From positions 43,192 through 107,191 of the forward strand of contig JAJDZZ010000012.1 of the NCBI GenBank assembly GCA_022824405.1: a stretch of DNA of 64,000 bases. The letters run 5' to 3'. The position numbers and the translations under genes were made by a program. Positions 55,208 to 64,000 of this stretch are shown one piece after another (the stretch's first letter is position 1; the number at the start of each line of letters is the position of its first letter). The notes beneath the pieces were generated by a model. It searched no databases. It was not told the origin of the DNA and saw only the letters and a list, made by a program, of their open reading frames with translations. The stretch comes from Opitutales bacterium (GTDB taxonomy: Bacteria; Verrucomicrobiota; Verrucomicrobiia; Opitutales; UBA2995).

Positions 55208-58200
55208 TGCACCAAGCCGAGCATACGACGCAGATCCGGGTTCGAAGCCACGTGGCGCATAGGTATGTCGAAGGTACGATGGAGATTTGGCGTTGCCGTA
55301 TCTAACTCGGACGCCATAAAGTTGAATATGGCGCGTGCCTTCTGCGGGTTGGACATGCCGTCATCCGGACGGTCGAGGCCGAAGTTGTCGTGAAGAAAAC
55401 GAAACACTTGCTCTGATGGCATCCAGCAGTCCGGGTACAGATGCTCGCCCTCGACAACCTTCAGACGCACGAGTTCGCGTAGCACCCAGTGGCGACCCAT
55501 ATCGAGCGGCGCGGGCGGTGCATCGAAGTGCGTCCCTGCTCCTGTGAGGGCTGGGTCGACTCTCGGCGTAAGCAAGTGATTGATGTCGTACATTGTCACC
55601 GGGCGTTTTCCAGCCGACTTGAGCAACCGAACATATACCTGCCGATATCGACTAAGTTGGTAGATCGCTGGAAACAGTGACATCCACTGCGCGTAGGTCA
55701 ACCCGTCCAACGCGTCGTCTTGCCATTCCCGCAACATCCGCATCCAGGCACCCGCATCGTCGGGGGCCTGGAATACGTCCCACCATCCTTGCTCGTGGAC
55801 CAACTCCAGGAATGAACGGTGATGATCGTCCTGTGTACGGCCAATGCTTCGGCACGCGCCCAGAACCAGCAGTGCAAGCCAGTGATCTTCTGATTCGGCT
55901 TGGAGCCGGTCTGAAATGTCGCCGTCTCGCCGCAGCCACTCCGGCCAAGCCCGGCTTTCGTAGACAGTGAGCACTTTGGTGCGCGCGTCAGCATCGTTCC
56001 ACCATTCCGATAGCTGGTGGAAGAAGTTGGCGGGGCCGGGCGGCGGTCGAGGCGGCGGCACAGACTCGGAGAACTGCTCGGGAAAGAGGGCACCCAGAAG
56101 TCCCTGGCGCCGCCAACGTTCCTTGCAAATGCGTTCGAGCATTCGGTGGACCCCATCAAAGTCCAGAAGCCACGACGGGCGGGCTTCGAGTGGAATGAGG
56201 AGCGAAAGAACGGAATTTCGCAGTCTTCCGTCCAGCAAATAGCGAAGCGCGGCGGGGCGAAGATCCTCCTTGAGGTCCCTGTACCAATTCGCCACTTCGG
56301 CGGCATCTACGCGATGCTGCACGCGAAACCACCGAAATAGGATCCAGTCTTCGGGGCATACGATGTACGCCGGGTCGAGAATCCGGGCGTTTGGAGCGAA
56401 GGCAGACCGCAGGAACTCGTCGCCAAGGTCTTCGTCAGCTTGGTCACGCAATGCGGAAGTCTTTTGCAGCAGCAAACTTTGTAGAAGTTGGGAGCTTCCG
56501 GCAGCGGAGCGCGCTTGAAACCTGTGGTGCCAACGTGCGCTACGCTGAACGTTGGAAATCAAGTCCCAAGCCGCAGCTTGTACAAGGGGGCGCAACGCGT
56601 GTAGCCGCGTCGGCGTCAAGAGGCAGTCCCACCTTTCGGCCAGTTCCGCCAATAAGTCCCATGGGCTAACCTTGGCCGGAGCGATGTAATCGCCGTCCTT
56701 TCCCACGAGAGTGCGCAATGGAGCGAGGAGTTGGTCGGTCTTGACGGACACGATGCGCCGACTGCCGACGAGTGATCGGAAGTCTTCATCTTCGATTTCA
56801 GCTAGGGCGGAACATAGATGGAGATCGTCCAAGCCATTGGTCGCGACTTCCCACGACATCCCTGATCTCAGCGGGGGAAGCAGCGGTGGGAATGGCGCCG
56901 GAAGATTGGTAGGCACGACCGGACGCGCGGCCATCCAAGCCGATATGCCCCGACCGTTCCCATGCAAACGGCGAAGAAACGAGCGACGCAGCGTATCTGC
57001 GTTGCCCGTGCCGGAGGCGAGAACTTCCCACATGGACGATAGGAAACGCTGACCGTCACCGCCAGGAATTGGGCAGCGCTTCGCGTCCGTTGTCCCGTTG
57101 AGGATATCATGCAACTTGATCAGGCCCTGCCCGAGTTCGTTGCCAAGACCAAGGACGGCCTCAATGGTAGTATCCTCGTCAAGCGAGACGTGGGTACGGC
57201 CAGGGTCGAGCTTGAAGGGTCCGTTGACAACATATCCGCAGGCCCATTTTTCGCTCGTTGGGGTGACGTTCCAAAGAAACGGCACATCTGTTTCGAAGGC
57301 GGTCGGAACGCCATCTCGGAGACCGAGGGCTAAAGCTGCGGTACCCATTTCTCTCCGTCCTGAGTCCGCGGGTCGGAACCGTAGAATGCGCCACGAACCG
57401 CCCTGATTGGGCATCTCAGTTTCGACGCTGATCGACCATGCAGGCGCGCCTTCTATGGGTTCGCCGTCAAACACATGGACCCCCGGAAAGGGTCCGCCTT
57501 CAACAACGACCTCCCGCACTTGGCGCGCGAATACTGGCAAAAAGGTACGGGCGTAGGAAAAACGATCAAACAGCCTCCGGATCAATTTGTTTGCGTCTGT
57601 GTCCCGCCGCAGCGGCATCCGAACGAGGGTAGCTCGACGATCTTCAATCATCCATGAGTCGGCATCCTCCGGGACTGCTTCCTCCAACGGTAGCAGACCT
57701 CCGGCAATCCTGAACGCCATGAACCCGCTAACCACGGACGGGGACGACGAGAGAAGGTGAACGGACTTGAAACCGAGGCCGAAGCGACCGGTGGTCGAGG
57801 ACGCCGATGCTTCTCCAGGCGCCTCGCCGGGCTTGCCGCTCAGATTCATGAGCATCATGAAATAGAGGTCCTGGTCCCACTGACTTTCCCTCCCAGCGGG
57901 GAAAGCCGCACCACCAGTGTCGTTGATAGGACGCCCCCAATGCTTAACGTCCACGGTAGGCATGCCATCAATCTCCTGAACCCTAACGAGGAAACGGCGG
58001 GCGCTGAGTGGCGCCGGTCCGCCCTTAATCTCGGCCGCCTGCGCAAGCGCGTCGTCCGCATTCTGGGCGAGTTCCAATAGCACACCATCGCTTCGGTAGC
58101 CGTAGCGGCGCATCAGTTCGTTGACCCGCATCCAAAGGAATTTCTGATGCTCGGGCGTCTCAATGAGATTCGCCAAGTAGTCCAGGGACTTGCGCTCCTT

Positions 58201-61200
58201 ATCAACCGCTTTGAGCGAAGGCTCCTGCTCACGTTTCCTCTGTGCCCTCTGGGCCTCCCTCAGAGCGTCCCGGAGCGGTGCGCTATTCCTGACATCAAGT
58301 TGTTGAAGCGTGAGCGGCAAGTGCGCCTTGATAGAGGCGAGCACGGGACGGAGATCTGCTTTGGAACTCTCGCCCCACTGGGACCACCAATGGTTCACTT
58401 GCTCCCGGTCCAGATTGAGGTACTTGGTTGCCCATCTTTCGACGGAGCCGCCGAGCAACTGTACGAGTTCGGATCTGGTGCGACTCTTCGGGTCGACGTC
58501 ACGCAGACCGATCTCCCAGAAGGGGCCGAGGGGTGCAAGCCACCCCTTTGACTGGGGATACTTAACCGGATCAATGGAGAATAGCGTATTGGCGTCGGGT
58601 TCGGCTTCCATCTCCATAGACTCTCCGATGACGTTGACCGCATGAACTCGGTCGCCACGCTGGACTATCCCCGAGATCCATACGTTTACATTGGCAAAGG
58701 GATCTTCTTCATTCCGGCCGACCAGCTTGTTGCGCATACCGTCAATGCTGACGTCTTCGCCAAGCCATTCCTGGGCGAGATTCCCAATTACGTCGCGCAA
58801 GCCGGGCCCCAGCAAACTTAGGAACGCGCCCACCGCGGTGTGGGGGAGTCGACCACGCCAAGGCTCGAAGTAGGTCCTCAACGTGTCCAACACGGAGTCA
58901 TTCCTATACTTCCCGACAGGGCTCGGTCGCGGTATCCCATCATCGTTATTCAACCCGAGAATGGGACGGAGTTCGGAAACCAGACGGTGCCGCCGGGCGA
59001 CCCCGATTTCGGTTCTGGCAGCATCGCAGCTCGGGTGCCATTTGCCGTCCTGCATAGGCAAGTCGAGTTTTGGCAATACATGCTCAAGAAATCCGCTGGT
59101 CCTCGCGAAACAGTCCAAGAGTCGCCTAAACATGTGCCCGCCCGGAGAGTCCTTTGCTGGCCTGCTGTCGGAAAGCAGTGTCAGCATTTCGATCTGCCAT
59201 TTCGGGGGGACACACGCACAGAGCGACCTCGCCAAGCAAACGAGCAGTTGGCCATCCCTGTCTCCCAGGACTTGGTTGACGACATGCACGAGCTTCCAAC
59301 CGGGATGGCTCCCCACGAGGGTCGTTTTCAGTGCGCACTCGATCAATGAGGAGTCGACCAGTGCTGGCTTCGACATGACGAGCCAAGCGCCGCCATTGAC
59401 TTGCTCCACGCGCTCCGAATCTAAGGCGCTGATCATCCGCTCTACTTGGCGTCCGCGCCCCATGCGTCCCAGAATCTCTCGAACCACCGGCTCTGCCGTG
59501 TGCCAGATCTCCAGATCGACCGCATCGGGAAGCCGCTTGTCGCCGAAAACCCCGTACCCGGCTAGATCGGCGATGGCATTGAGCACTTGTTCGGGACAGA
59601 TAAGCACTGCGTCAGGGGCGAGACCCCGGCCATCGCGAGCCGGCAACCAACAGCTAGCTCTCAACTGACGGCGAAGGTCACGGCTAGGGGGTAGGCTCAC
59701 TGGACCATCGTCGGAACGAATATGTTGCACGATCCGTCCGGCGAAACGCCACGGGCGCGAGTCCTCCAACATCAACCGAAGAATGCCATCACGGTCCAAC
59801 TCAGGAACGGCTTCATAGAGACGGGAGACTTCGGAATCCGGGTCGAGTAGTCGTACACCTGCGCGGAGTTCCCGGGGCAACGCGAATTCACTTGTCCTTC
59901 CCGTCGAACGCAGTGCACGATCGTCGAACGCCCCGCGCATTCCGTCGATATCCCGGTGCAGGGGCATCCTGCGCCAGCGTTGCTGAGCTTCCGGATCCAA
60001 CCTGTGAAAGTGCCTCAATAGGTGCACTGCCTCCTCGTCACTTAACGTCGTCCAGTCCACTTGGCGGCGATCCAAGCATTCATCGAGTAGGCTATTTAGT
60101 GCTTCGAGATCGGCCTGATCGACGGAAAGGGCCTCAAGGTTGTCTTGCGAAAGCGAGCCCGCTAACTGCCTGTCAACTGCGCACCACGACCGGTCGAGCA
60201 GGCGCAACAGAATGAGCAGCACGCGCCGGTGTAGAGCGCGAATCTGGAACAGTTTGGTGTGAGGTCCGACTACGTCGACGGCACGCCCGGCAAGGAGCAC
60301 ACGCGCTGCCAAGCGAACATCGGCGTTTCCTGAAATGTTCGACACGAGGCGACGAAGCAGGGGCGTTCGAGAGCCGGGTTCGGCAAACTCATTGGCCTGC
60401 AGCACCGCACCGGCTAAAGTCTCGGGCTTGGGTGTTGGCACATCGGCGGCAACGAACGCCACTGCGTCGCCGTTCACCGACCAGACGGTCTCGTCGAGCG
60501 CCCTCGCAAGTTCCACGACGGCGGCTTTCGGGTCGGTGGCCCGTTCCGACCGCATTCCGCTTGTGCCGTCGTCCTCATGAGCGTCGGAAGGCGGACTGGC
60601 GAATACCCGGCGGTTCTTGATCTGGCAACGAAGATTGGCGACAGACCAAGCTTCCTCCTTGTCCTCCGGCAACCTGATTGCTCGGAGAATCGGCAGCCCA
60701 CGCAGACGATCATCCATAGGACGGGAGGGACGCGTGGAGAGTAGTATTTCGGCGAGGAGAAGCCGGGAGTGCCGCAATCGCTCCGATTCGCCGCCCACTT
60801 CCAGCTTTTGTCCCAAGGCCGTCAGCGCACAGTCCAGCCGTTCGGTGTCACGGTCCAAAATCGGTCGTGAATCGCCCCGCCGCCGACCGACCGGCAGAAG
60901 CAACAATCCCTCGCCGATCACCCCATCACGCTCAATGAGTTCTTCTACAGCTGGTAGAGTGTCCACCGGTGTTTCCACCAGCCATGCCCTTGGGATGGCT
61001 GCGCACAGACCACGCCATGCCTCCCGCAAGTCCCCGCGCGTTTCTGATGACGCGGATCGGCGGATCGTGGGTCTAAGTGCGCCTTTGCCGATCTGTCCCG
61101 CAAGCCACCGGACGAAAGCTGCCGCACGAACGTGCTCGGAACGTGCGTCCGAACCGAGTACATGACTGACAACTCCTTCGATCCACCGTAGAGACTGCTT

Positions 61201-62919
61201 AGATGCGAAAGCATCGACCGGAATGCTGTTCAGGAGGCATTCGAAGTGGTCGATGGTCCACTCGGCGAGTTTGCCTGCCAAAAGAGGTGCAGCGTCATCA
61301 ATGAACAGCACATGGTCCGTGTATTTCCGGCAAGAGGCCAAGAATCGTGTGCGAACGGCCTCCGGTGCCTGACTCCAATCGGGGATCGACAGGACCGGGC
61401 AGGAATTAGCGGGTGTCGCTTTCCATCGAACCCCGTTCGTCGCAACGACTGGGACCAGCCAATGTCGTCGCGTGACGAAGGACATCCGATCCTCGAGTAT
61501 GTCCGAGCGGACAACCGCGTCCAGCAACCCTCGAGCCGCCCGCTCGTCGACACCGACAACTGCATTGGCGAGGGCGCTTGGCAGCAGAGGAAGCAGCAAA
61601 TCTTCGCATAGCGTGCGATTCCAACGGCTTCGCATGTCGCGATCACTTGCGGCATCGTCGTTCTTGTCGGTGACTCCGGGAATGGACTTCCGATCCTGCG
61701 AGGGCCAGAAGTAGCCGTGCAAGATGATCTCCCAGGCAGGCGAGGGACCCTCGCTATCGACGATCGCGCTGGAATTGGGCGCGGGATGGTCGTCCAGGGG
61801 GAGAAACGCGGCCCAGCGAAGCCGCGTACCCAATGAGTTGGCGTCGCGGTCAACGGGCCGTAATACCGTAACCGCGGCGTGAGCGAGCGCTTTCCGCGGG
61901 ACCGTGGCATACCGACCGTTCCAGCTTTCAATGGACTGCGGCCAATCGGGGTGCGATCGGAGGTCGCGGAGACTCTTGCCGCCGAGAGATTCGATTCCGA
62001 CAACGGACCACTTGGACACTTCCGACGCAATTTCGCCCTCAAACGCTCGCTCGGGAAACTGATGGCTTTCATCCGGATAACGTCCCAACCATCTCTTCGT
62101 CCCGCGAGCGACGCGTATCAGAGTCTCGCTGTCGCCCAAAGTCACAGGGTTCGGCGCACGCCGGACATCGATGGTCTGAAGATGTCCGCACTGCGCCAAC
62201 AGGAGCGCGGCGGGCGTTGAACAGCCGAACCAGGAGCGTAGTTCTTGAGAACCCGGGCAATGATTGGCCAGACAGAATCCTTGCCCGTCGGCCCCTCGAT
62301 CATGCTCTTTGAGCCGCAACGGAATCCAAAGTAGAAGGCCGCTGTCCGTCTCCCCAAGCAGGGCCGTCATGGCGACCCGAAGCCGATCCTCGTCATCTTC
62401 TCCGACGTTGTCCCAATCGGGATGAAGGGGGTCCGTATTTCCGTTCTCTCCAGTGCCGAACCATGGATTCAGCACGCCGGGTCGCGGCTCCGATTGTGCG
62501 GCACCGATGTAGAGGAATGCTTCGCAGATGTGGAAGACGCTCTTCAGCCCAATTCCGAACGTACCGATCTTGGTGACATCGTTCTCCTTCGATCCGCCAA
62601 TGGCCTTATGCAAAGCCTCACGATCCTTGTCAGGAAACGGCCCGTCGTTCGCCACCAGAAGTGCGGGGCCGCGAAGAAGACGGTTTTGCGCATCTCGCCA
62701 GCCGTGCTCCAGCACCAAGAGCCTGAGCCGTCGTGCACGAGAATCGTCGGCGTTCTGAACAAGCTCGCGGAACAGAGTGCGTCCATCCCCGGCGTCCTTG
62801 TAGAGATCCGCTAAGAGAGTCTGGATTGTCTTGATCTCATCGAGTGGCCTGCGGACTATGCCGGCATTTCGCGGGACATCAAAGTCGCGCGGGCGCTCGT
62901 TGTCATTACCTTCGTGCAT
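55204..62919 (-). CDS. Giant sacsin-like protein with two HSP90-type GHKL ATPase domains
   Basis: A 2571-residue protein. The N-terminal GHKL domain (about 25-250) has the N-box E52-LVQ-N56-A-D58, the NDG motif at 91-93 and G122-IG-124 in GTFGIGLKSVFH, matching sacsin-like HSP90-fold ATPases. A second GHKL domain (about 1590-1850) has E1616-LAQN1620-ADDA and G1711-RFGLGFKSV, but its middle motif reads KHWGRP instead of an Asp/Asn-Gly, so it may be degenerate. The ~1300 residues between, and the C-terminal ~700, are helical and not recognised. It is the first gene of a two-gene unit with a SNF2-type helicase. A role in a conflict or defence system is an inference from the architecture and the island context; biochemical activity is untested. 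Confidence 0.85.
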   Translation of the reverse strand: MHEGNDNERPRDFDVPRNAGIVRRPLDEIKTIQTLLADLYKDAGDGRTLFRELVQNADDSRARRLRLLVLEHGWRDAQNRLLRGPALLVANDGPFPDKDREALHKAIGGSKENDVTKIGTFGIGLKSVFHICEAFLYIGAAQSEPRPGVLNPWFGTGENGNTDPLHPDWDNVGEDDEDRLRVAMTALLGETDSGLLLWIPLRLKEHDRGADGQGFCLANHCPGSQELRSWFGCSTPAALLLAQCGHLQTIDVRRAPNPVTLGDSETLIRVARGTKRWLGRYPDESHQFPERAFEGEIASEVSKWSVVGIESLGGKSLRDLRSHPDWPQSIESWNGRYATVPRKALAHAAVTVLRPVDRDANSLGTRLRWAAFLPLDDHPAPNSSAIVDSEGPSPAWEIILHGYFWPSQDRKSIPGVTDKNDDAASDRDMRSRWNRTLCEDLLLPLLPSALANAVVGVDERAARGLLDAVVRSDILEDRMSFVTRRHWLVPVVATNGVRWKATPANSCPVLSIPDWSQAPEAVRTRFLASCRKYTDHVLFIDDAAPLLAGKLAEWTIDHFECLLNSIPVDAFASKQSLRWIEGVVSHVLGSDARSEHVRAAAFVRWLAGQIGKGALRPTIRRSASSETRGDLREAWRGLCAAIPRAWLVETPVDTLPAVEELIERDGVIGEGLLLLPVGRRRGDSRPILDRDTERLDCALTALGQKLEVGGESERLRHSRLLLAEILLSTRPSRPMDDRLRGLPILRAIRLPEDKEEAWSVANLRCQIKNRRVFASPPSDAHEDDGTSGMRSERATDPKAAVVELARALDETVWSVNGDAVAFVAADVPTPKPETLAGAVLQANEFAEPGSRTPLLRRLVSNISGNADVRLAARVLLAGRAVDVVGPHTKLFQIRALHRRVLLILLRLLDRSWCAVDRQLAGSLSQDNLEALSVDQADLEALNSLLDECLDRRQVDWTTLSDEEAVHLLRHFHRLDPEAQQRWRRMPLHRDIDGMRGAFDDRALRSTGRTSEFALPRELRAGVRLLDPDSEVSRLYEAVPELDRDGILRLMLEDSRPWRFAGRIVQHIRSDDGPVSLPPSRDLRRQLRASCWLPARDGRGLAPDAVLICPEQVLNAIADLAGYGVFGDKRLPDAVDLEIWHTAEPVVREILGRMGRGRQVERMISALDSERVEQVNGGAWLVMSKPALVDSSLIECALKTTLVGSHPGWKLVHVVNQVLGDRDGQLLVCLARSLCACVPPKWQIEMLTLLSDSRPAKDSPGGHMFRRLLDCFARTSGFLEHVLPKLDLPMQDGKWHPSCDAARTEIGVARRHRLVSELRPILGLNNDDGIPRPSPVGKYRNDSVLDTLRTYFEPWRGRLPHTAVGAFLSLLGPGLRDVIGNLAQEWLGEDVSIDGMRNKLVGRNEEDPFANVNVWISGIVQRGDRVHAVNVIGESMEMEAEPDANTLFSIDPVKYPQSKGWLAPLGPFWEIGLRDVDPKSRTRSELVQLLGGSVERWATKYLNLDREQVNHWWSQWGESSKADLRPVLASIKAHLPLTLQQLDVRNSAPLRDALREAQRAQRKREQEPSLKAVDKERKSLDYLANLIETPEHQKFLWMRVNELMRRYGYRSDGVLLELAQNADDALAQAAEIKGGPAPLSARRFLVRVQEIDGMPTVDVKHWGRPINDTGGAAFPAGRESQWDQDLYFMMLMNLSGKPGEAPGEASASSTTGRFGLGFKSVHLLSSSPSVVSGFMAFRIAGGLLPLEEAVPEDADSWMIEDRRATLVRMPLRRDTDANKLIRRLFDRFSYARTFLPVFARQVREVVVEGGPFPGVHVFDGEPIEGAPAWSISVETEMPNQGGSWRILRFRPADSGRREMGTAALALGLRDGVPTAFETDVPFLWNVTPTSEKWACGYVVNGPFKLDPGRTHVSLDEDTTIEAVLGLGNELGQGLIKLHDILNGTTDAKRCPIPGGDGQRFLSSMWEVLASGTGNADTLRRSFLRRLHGNGRGISAWMAARPVVPTNLPAPFPPLLPPLRSGMSWEVATNGLDDLHLCSALAEIEDEDFRSLVGSRRIVSVKTDQLLAPLRTLVGKDGDYIAPAKVSPWDLLAELAERWDCLLTPTRLHALRPLVQAAAWDLISNVQRSARWHHRFQARSAAGSSQLLQSLLLQKTSALRDQADEDLGDEFLRSAFAPNARILDPAYIVCPEDWILFRWFRVQHRVDAAEVANWYRDLKEDLRPAALRYLLDGRLRNSVLSLLIPLEARPSWLLDFDGVHRMLERICKERWRRQGLLGALFPEQFSESVPPPRPPPGPANFFHQLSEWWNDADARTKVLTVYESRAWPEWLRRDGDISDRLQAESEDHWLALLVLGACRSIGRTQDDHHRSFLELVHEQGWWDVFQAPDDAGAWMRMLREWQDDALDGLTYAQWMSLFPAIYQLSRYRQVYVRLLKSAGKRPVTMYDINHLLTPRVDPALTGAGTHFDAPPAPLDMGRHWVLRELVRLKVVEGEHLYPDCWMPSEQVFRFLHDNFGLDRPDDGMSNPQKARAIFNFMASELDTATPNLHRTFDIPMRHVASNPDLRRMLGLVQ

Positions 62920-62996
62920 GTTTGCGGTCGGTCATCTAGTGTTGTGTCCCTGAAACAGATGCGTTATAAGGGGTGGCTTCTCAAGCAGGAAATAGA

Positions 62997-63299
62997 CTAC
63001 CATTCCACGTGGACGCCCACTTCCCCCTCTGCTTCTTGACGACGACCAGCGGGAACAACTCCAAGCAGTGGCGCGATCCTCAACGCCCGGAGCAGTTCCG
63101 ACATGGCTGTAACTCCGAACGGCTTTCCGCCCACCCTAGGGAATACGTATGGGCCTCCGCCACCGAGCGCCCGCGTCTCCTCCAGGATCTCCAACGATCT
63201 TCGGCTCAACGGAACCCGGTGCTCCCGATTCCCCTTCGTACGCCGGGCCGTCGCCACTTCGCCGTGAGGCAACGCCCGCAAGTGTCGCACGGCGTCCCT
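62997..63299 (-). pseudogene. Degraded P4-type tyrosine recombinase (integrase)
   Basis: Minus-strand residues RHLRALPHGEVA, typical of the mid-part of P4-like integrases, are joined directly to RTKGNREHRVPLSRRSLEIL then YVFPRVGGKPFGVTAMSELL, a C-terminal catalytic-domain segment. The ~60-70 residues between, including the first catalytic Arg, and the final catalytic residues are missing. It lies between the sacsin-like gene and the truncated M48 copy. Confidence 0.65.
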
Positions 63300-63983
63300 T
63301 GGGCGGCGTGGGTGGTCGCTCATCGAATGCCGGTTGAATGGCATGAACAATTGGGCGAGGGTGTGATGGATTCGCTGGACAAATTCTTTATGGAGCCGTC
63401 GGAACTTCTCCCCGAATCCCGCGCTGGTTACCGGGAATGGTTCGACGAGATGGCGGGGGATTTCGAAAGCGAACACACCTATACCCTGCATTTCCGATCC
63501 TGGAAAATGGGAGCCAACGCCTTGGCCCTGCCCAATGGAATTGTGGTGGTCACCGATTCCCTCATCGATCTGATTTCCAACCGGGAAGAATTCGAGGCCA
63601 TTGTTGCTCACGAAATCGGTCATGTCATCCATCGGCACGCCATGCAAATGGCGCTTCGGGATGCGGGAATATTCATATTCATCTCCGCCTTTTTGGGGGA
63701 CTTGGCTTCCGTCTCCTCTCTGGCCTCCGCCATACCTACCATTCTCATTGAAAGCAGCTATTCCAGAAGTCTCGAAAAAGAAGCTGACCTGGTATCCGGA
63801 ACATGGCTGCAAGACAAATACGGATCGACCGAAGCGTTAAAATCGATTCTCATCAAATTGCACCGGGGCAAGGGCGATGTGGAAATCCCGGAGTTGTTGT
63901 CGACCCACCCGGATCTGAAAAACCGCATCCTGCTTTTGGAGAAAACATTCCCGCCCACGGAGGGCACAAATGGCGAAGATTGA
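63293..63983 (+). pseudogene. 5'-truncated second copy of the M48 peptidase gene
   Basis: From GVPWAAW onward the frame matches the M48 protein at 51034-52080 to the last residue, with roughly 17 differences in about 230 residues; AHEIGHVIHRH and LEKEADLVSGT are intact. The first ~118 residues, including the membrane helix, are replaced by integrase-derived sequence. Identity continues past the stop to the window end (TTGACCACGGATTACACGG). Confidence 0.85.
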
Positions 63984-64000
63984 CCACGGATTACACGGAT

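Noticed and set aside
52508..62919. Assignment of the cassette to DISARM, BREX or a type I restriction system
   Set aside because: No methyltransferase, DUF1998, PglZ, specificity subunit or other core gene of those systems lies in the island.
62973..63983. A single intact 336-residue M48-like protein
   Set aside because: Its first ~110 residues are antisense to integrase-derived sequence and lack the membrane helix of the intact copy; it is a chimeric frame of a truncated gene.

Overview
The window looks like a chromosomal segment of a Gram-negative, LPS-making bacterium, most likely from Verrucomicrobiota (Opitutia/Puniceicoccales-like). The support is the mix of gene families: kdsA and pyrG beside a PfkB kinase, an ECF sigma/FecR/TonB-receptor operon, secreted proteins with the RAxGPxL-type N-terminal domain, a Wza/Wzc exopolysaccharide locus, and many copies of short dispersed repeats. 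No rRNA or marker tree was available, so the phylum is an inference.

Layout. 1-5.0 kb: end of a HAMP sensor, an OFA-type MFS transporter and a TonB-dependent receptor. 4.9-7.05 kb: squalene/phytoene synthase and ispH (isoprenoid supply). 7.05-7.5 kb: an orphan copy of an ECF-sigma upstream region. 7.5-13.0 kb: a tightly coupled four-gene cassette (MpaB-type oxygenase, RND/MMPL exporter, LolA-like protein, outer-membrane barrel). 13-21.3 kb: housekeeping genes (PfkB kinase, pyrG, kdsA, rsmE, rsmD), including an unusual lipoyl-E3BD-KAS III fusion. 21.3-28.5 kb: an accessory, repeat-rich region with an N4-cytosine methyltransferase, its frameshifted probable restriction partner, duplicated and broken secreted-protein genes, REP-like repeats, a MITE-like element and a roughly 180-bp repeat family. 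28.5-37.9 kb: metal permease, FkbM methyltransferase, ankyrin lipoprotein and a sigma-FecR-TonB receptor signalling operon. 38-52 kb: tRNA-Arg, rpsR, Sua5, exopolysaccharide export genes, CorC-like protein, hisC, rlmD, a SpoU methyltransferase, YjgN-like protein and an M48 peptidase. 52.1-63.3 kb: an island with a SNF2-type helicase and a giant 2571-residue sacsin-like double-GHKL protein, bordered by a degraded P4-type integrase and a second, 5'-truncated copy of the M48 gene.

How it fits together. The two-gene helicase/sacsin-like cassette, translationally coupled and located in an integrase-marked island between duplicated host sequence, is the best candidate for a poorly described defence or conflict system. 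The other notable items are the lipoyl-KAS III fusion, the restriction gene interrupted by an exact 11-bp tandem duplication (reversible in principle), and a motif shared by six intergenic sites that links the sigma-factor upstream region to the dispersed repeats.
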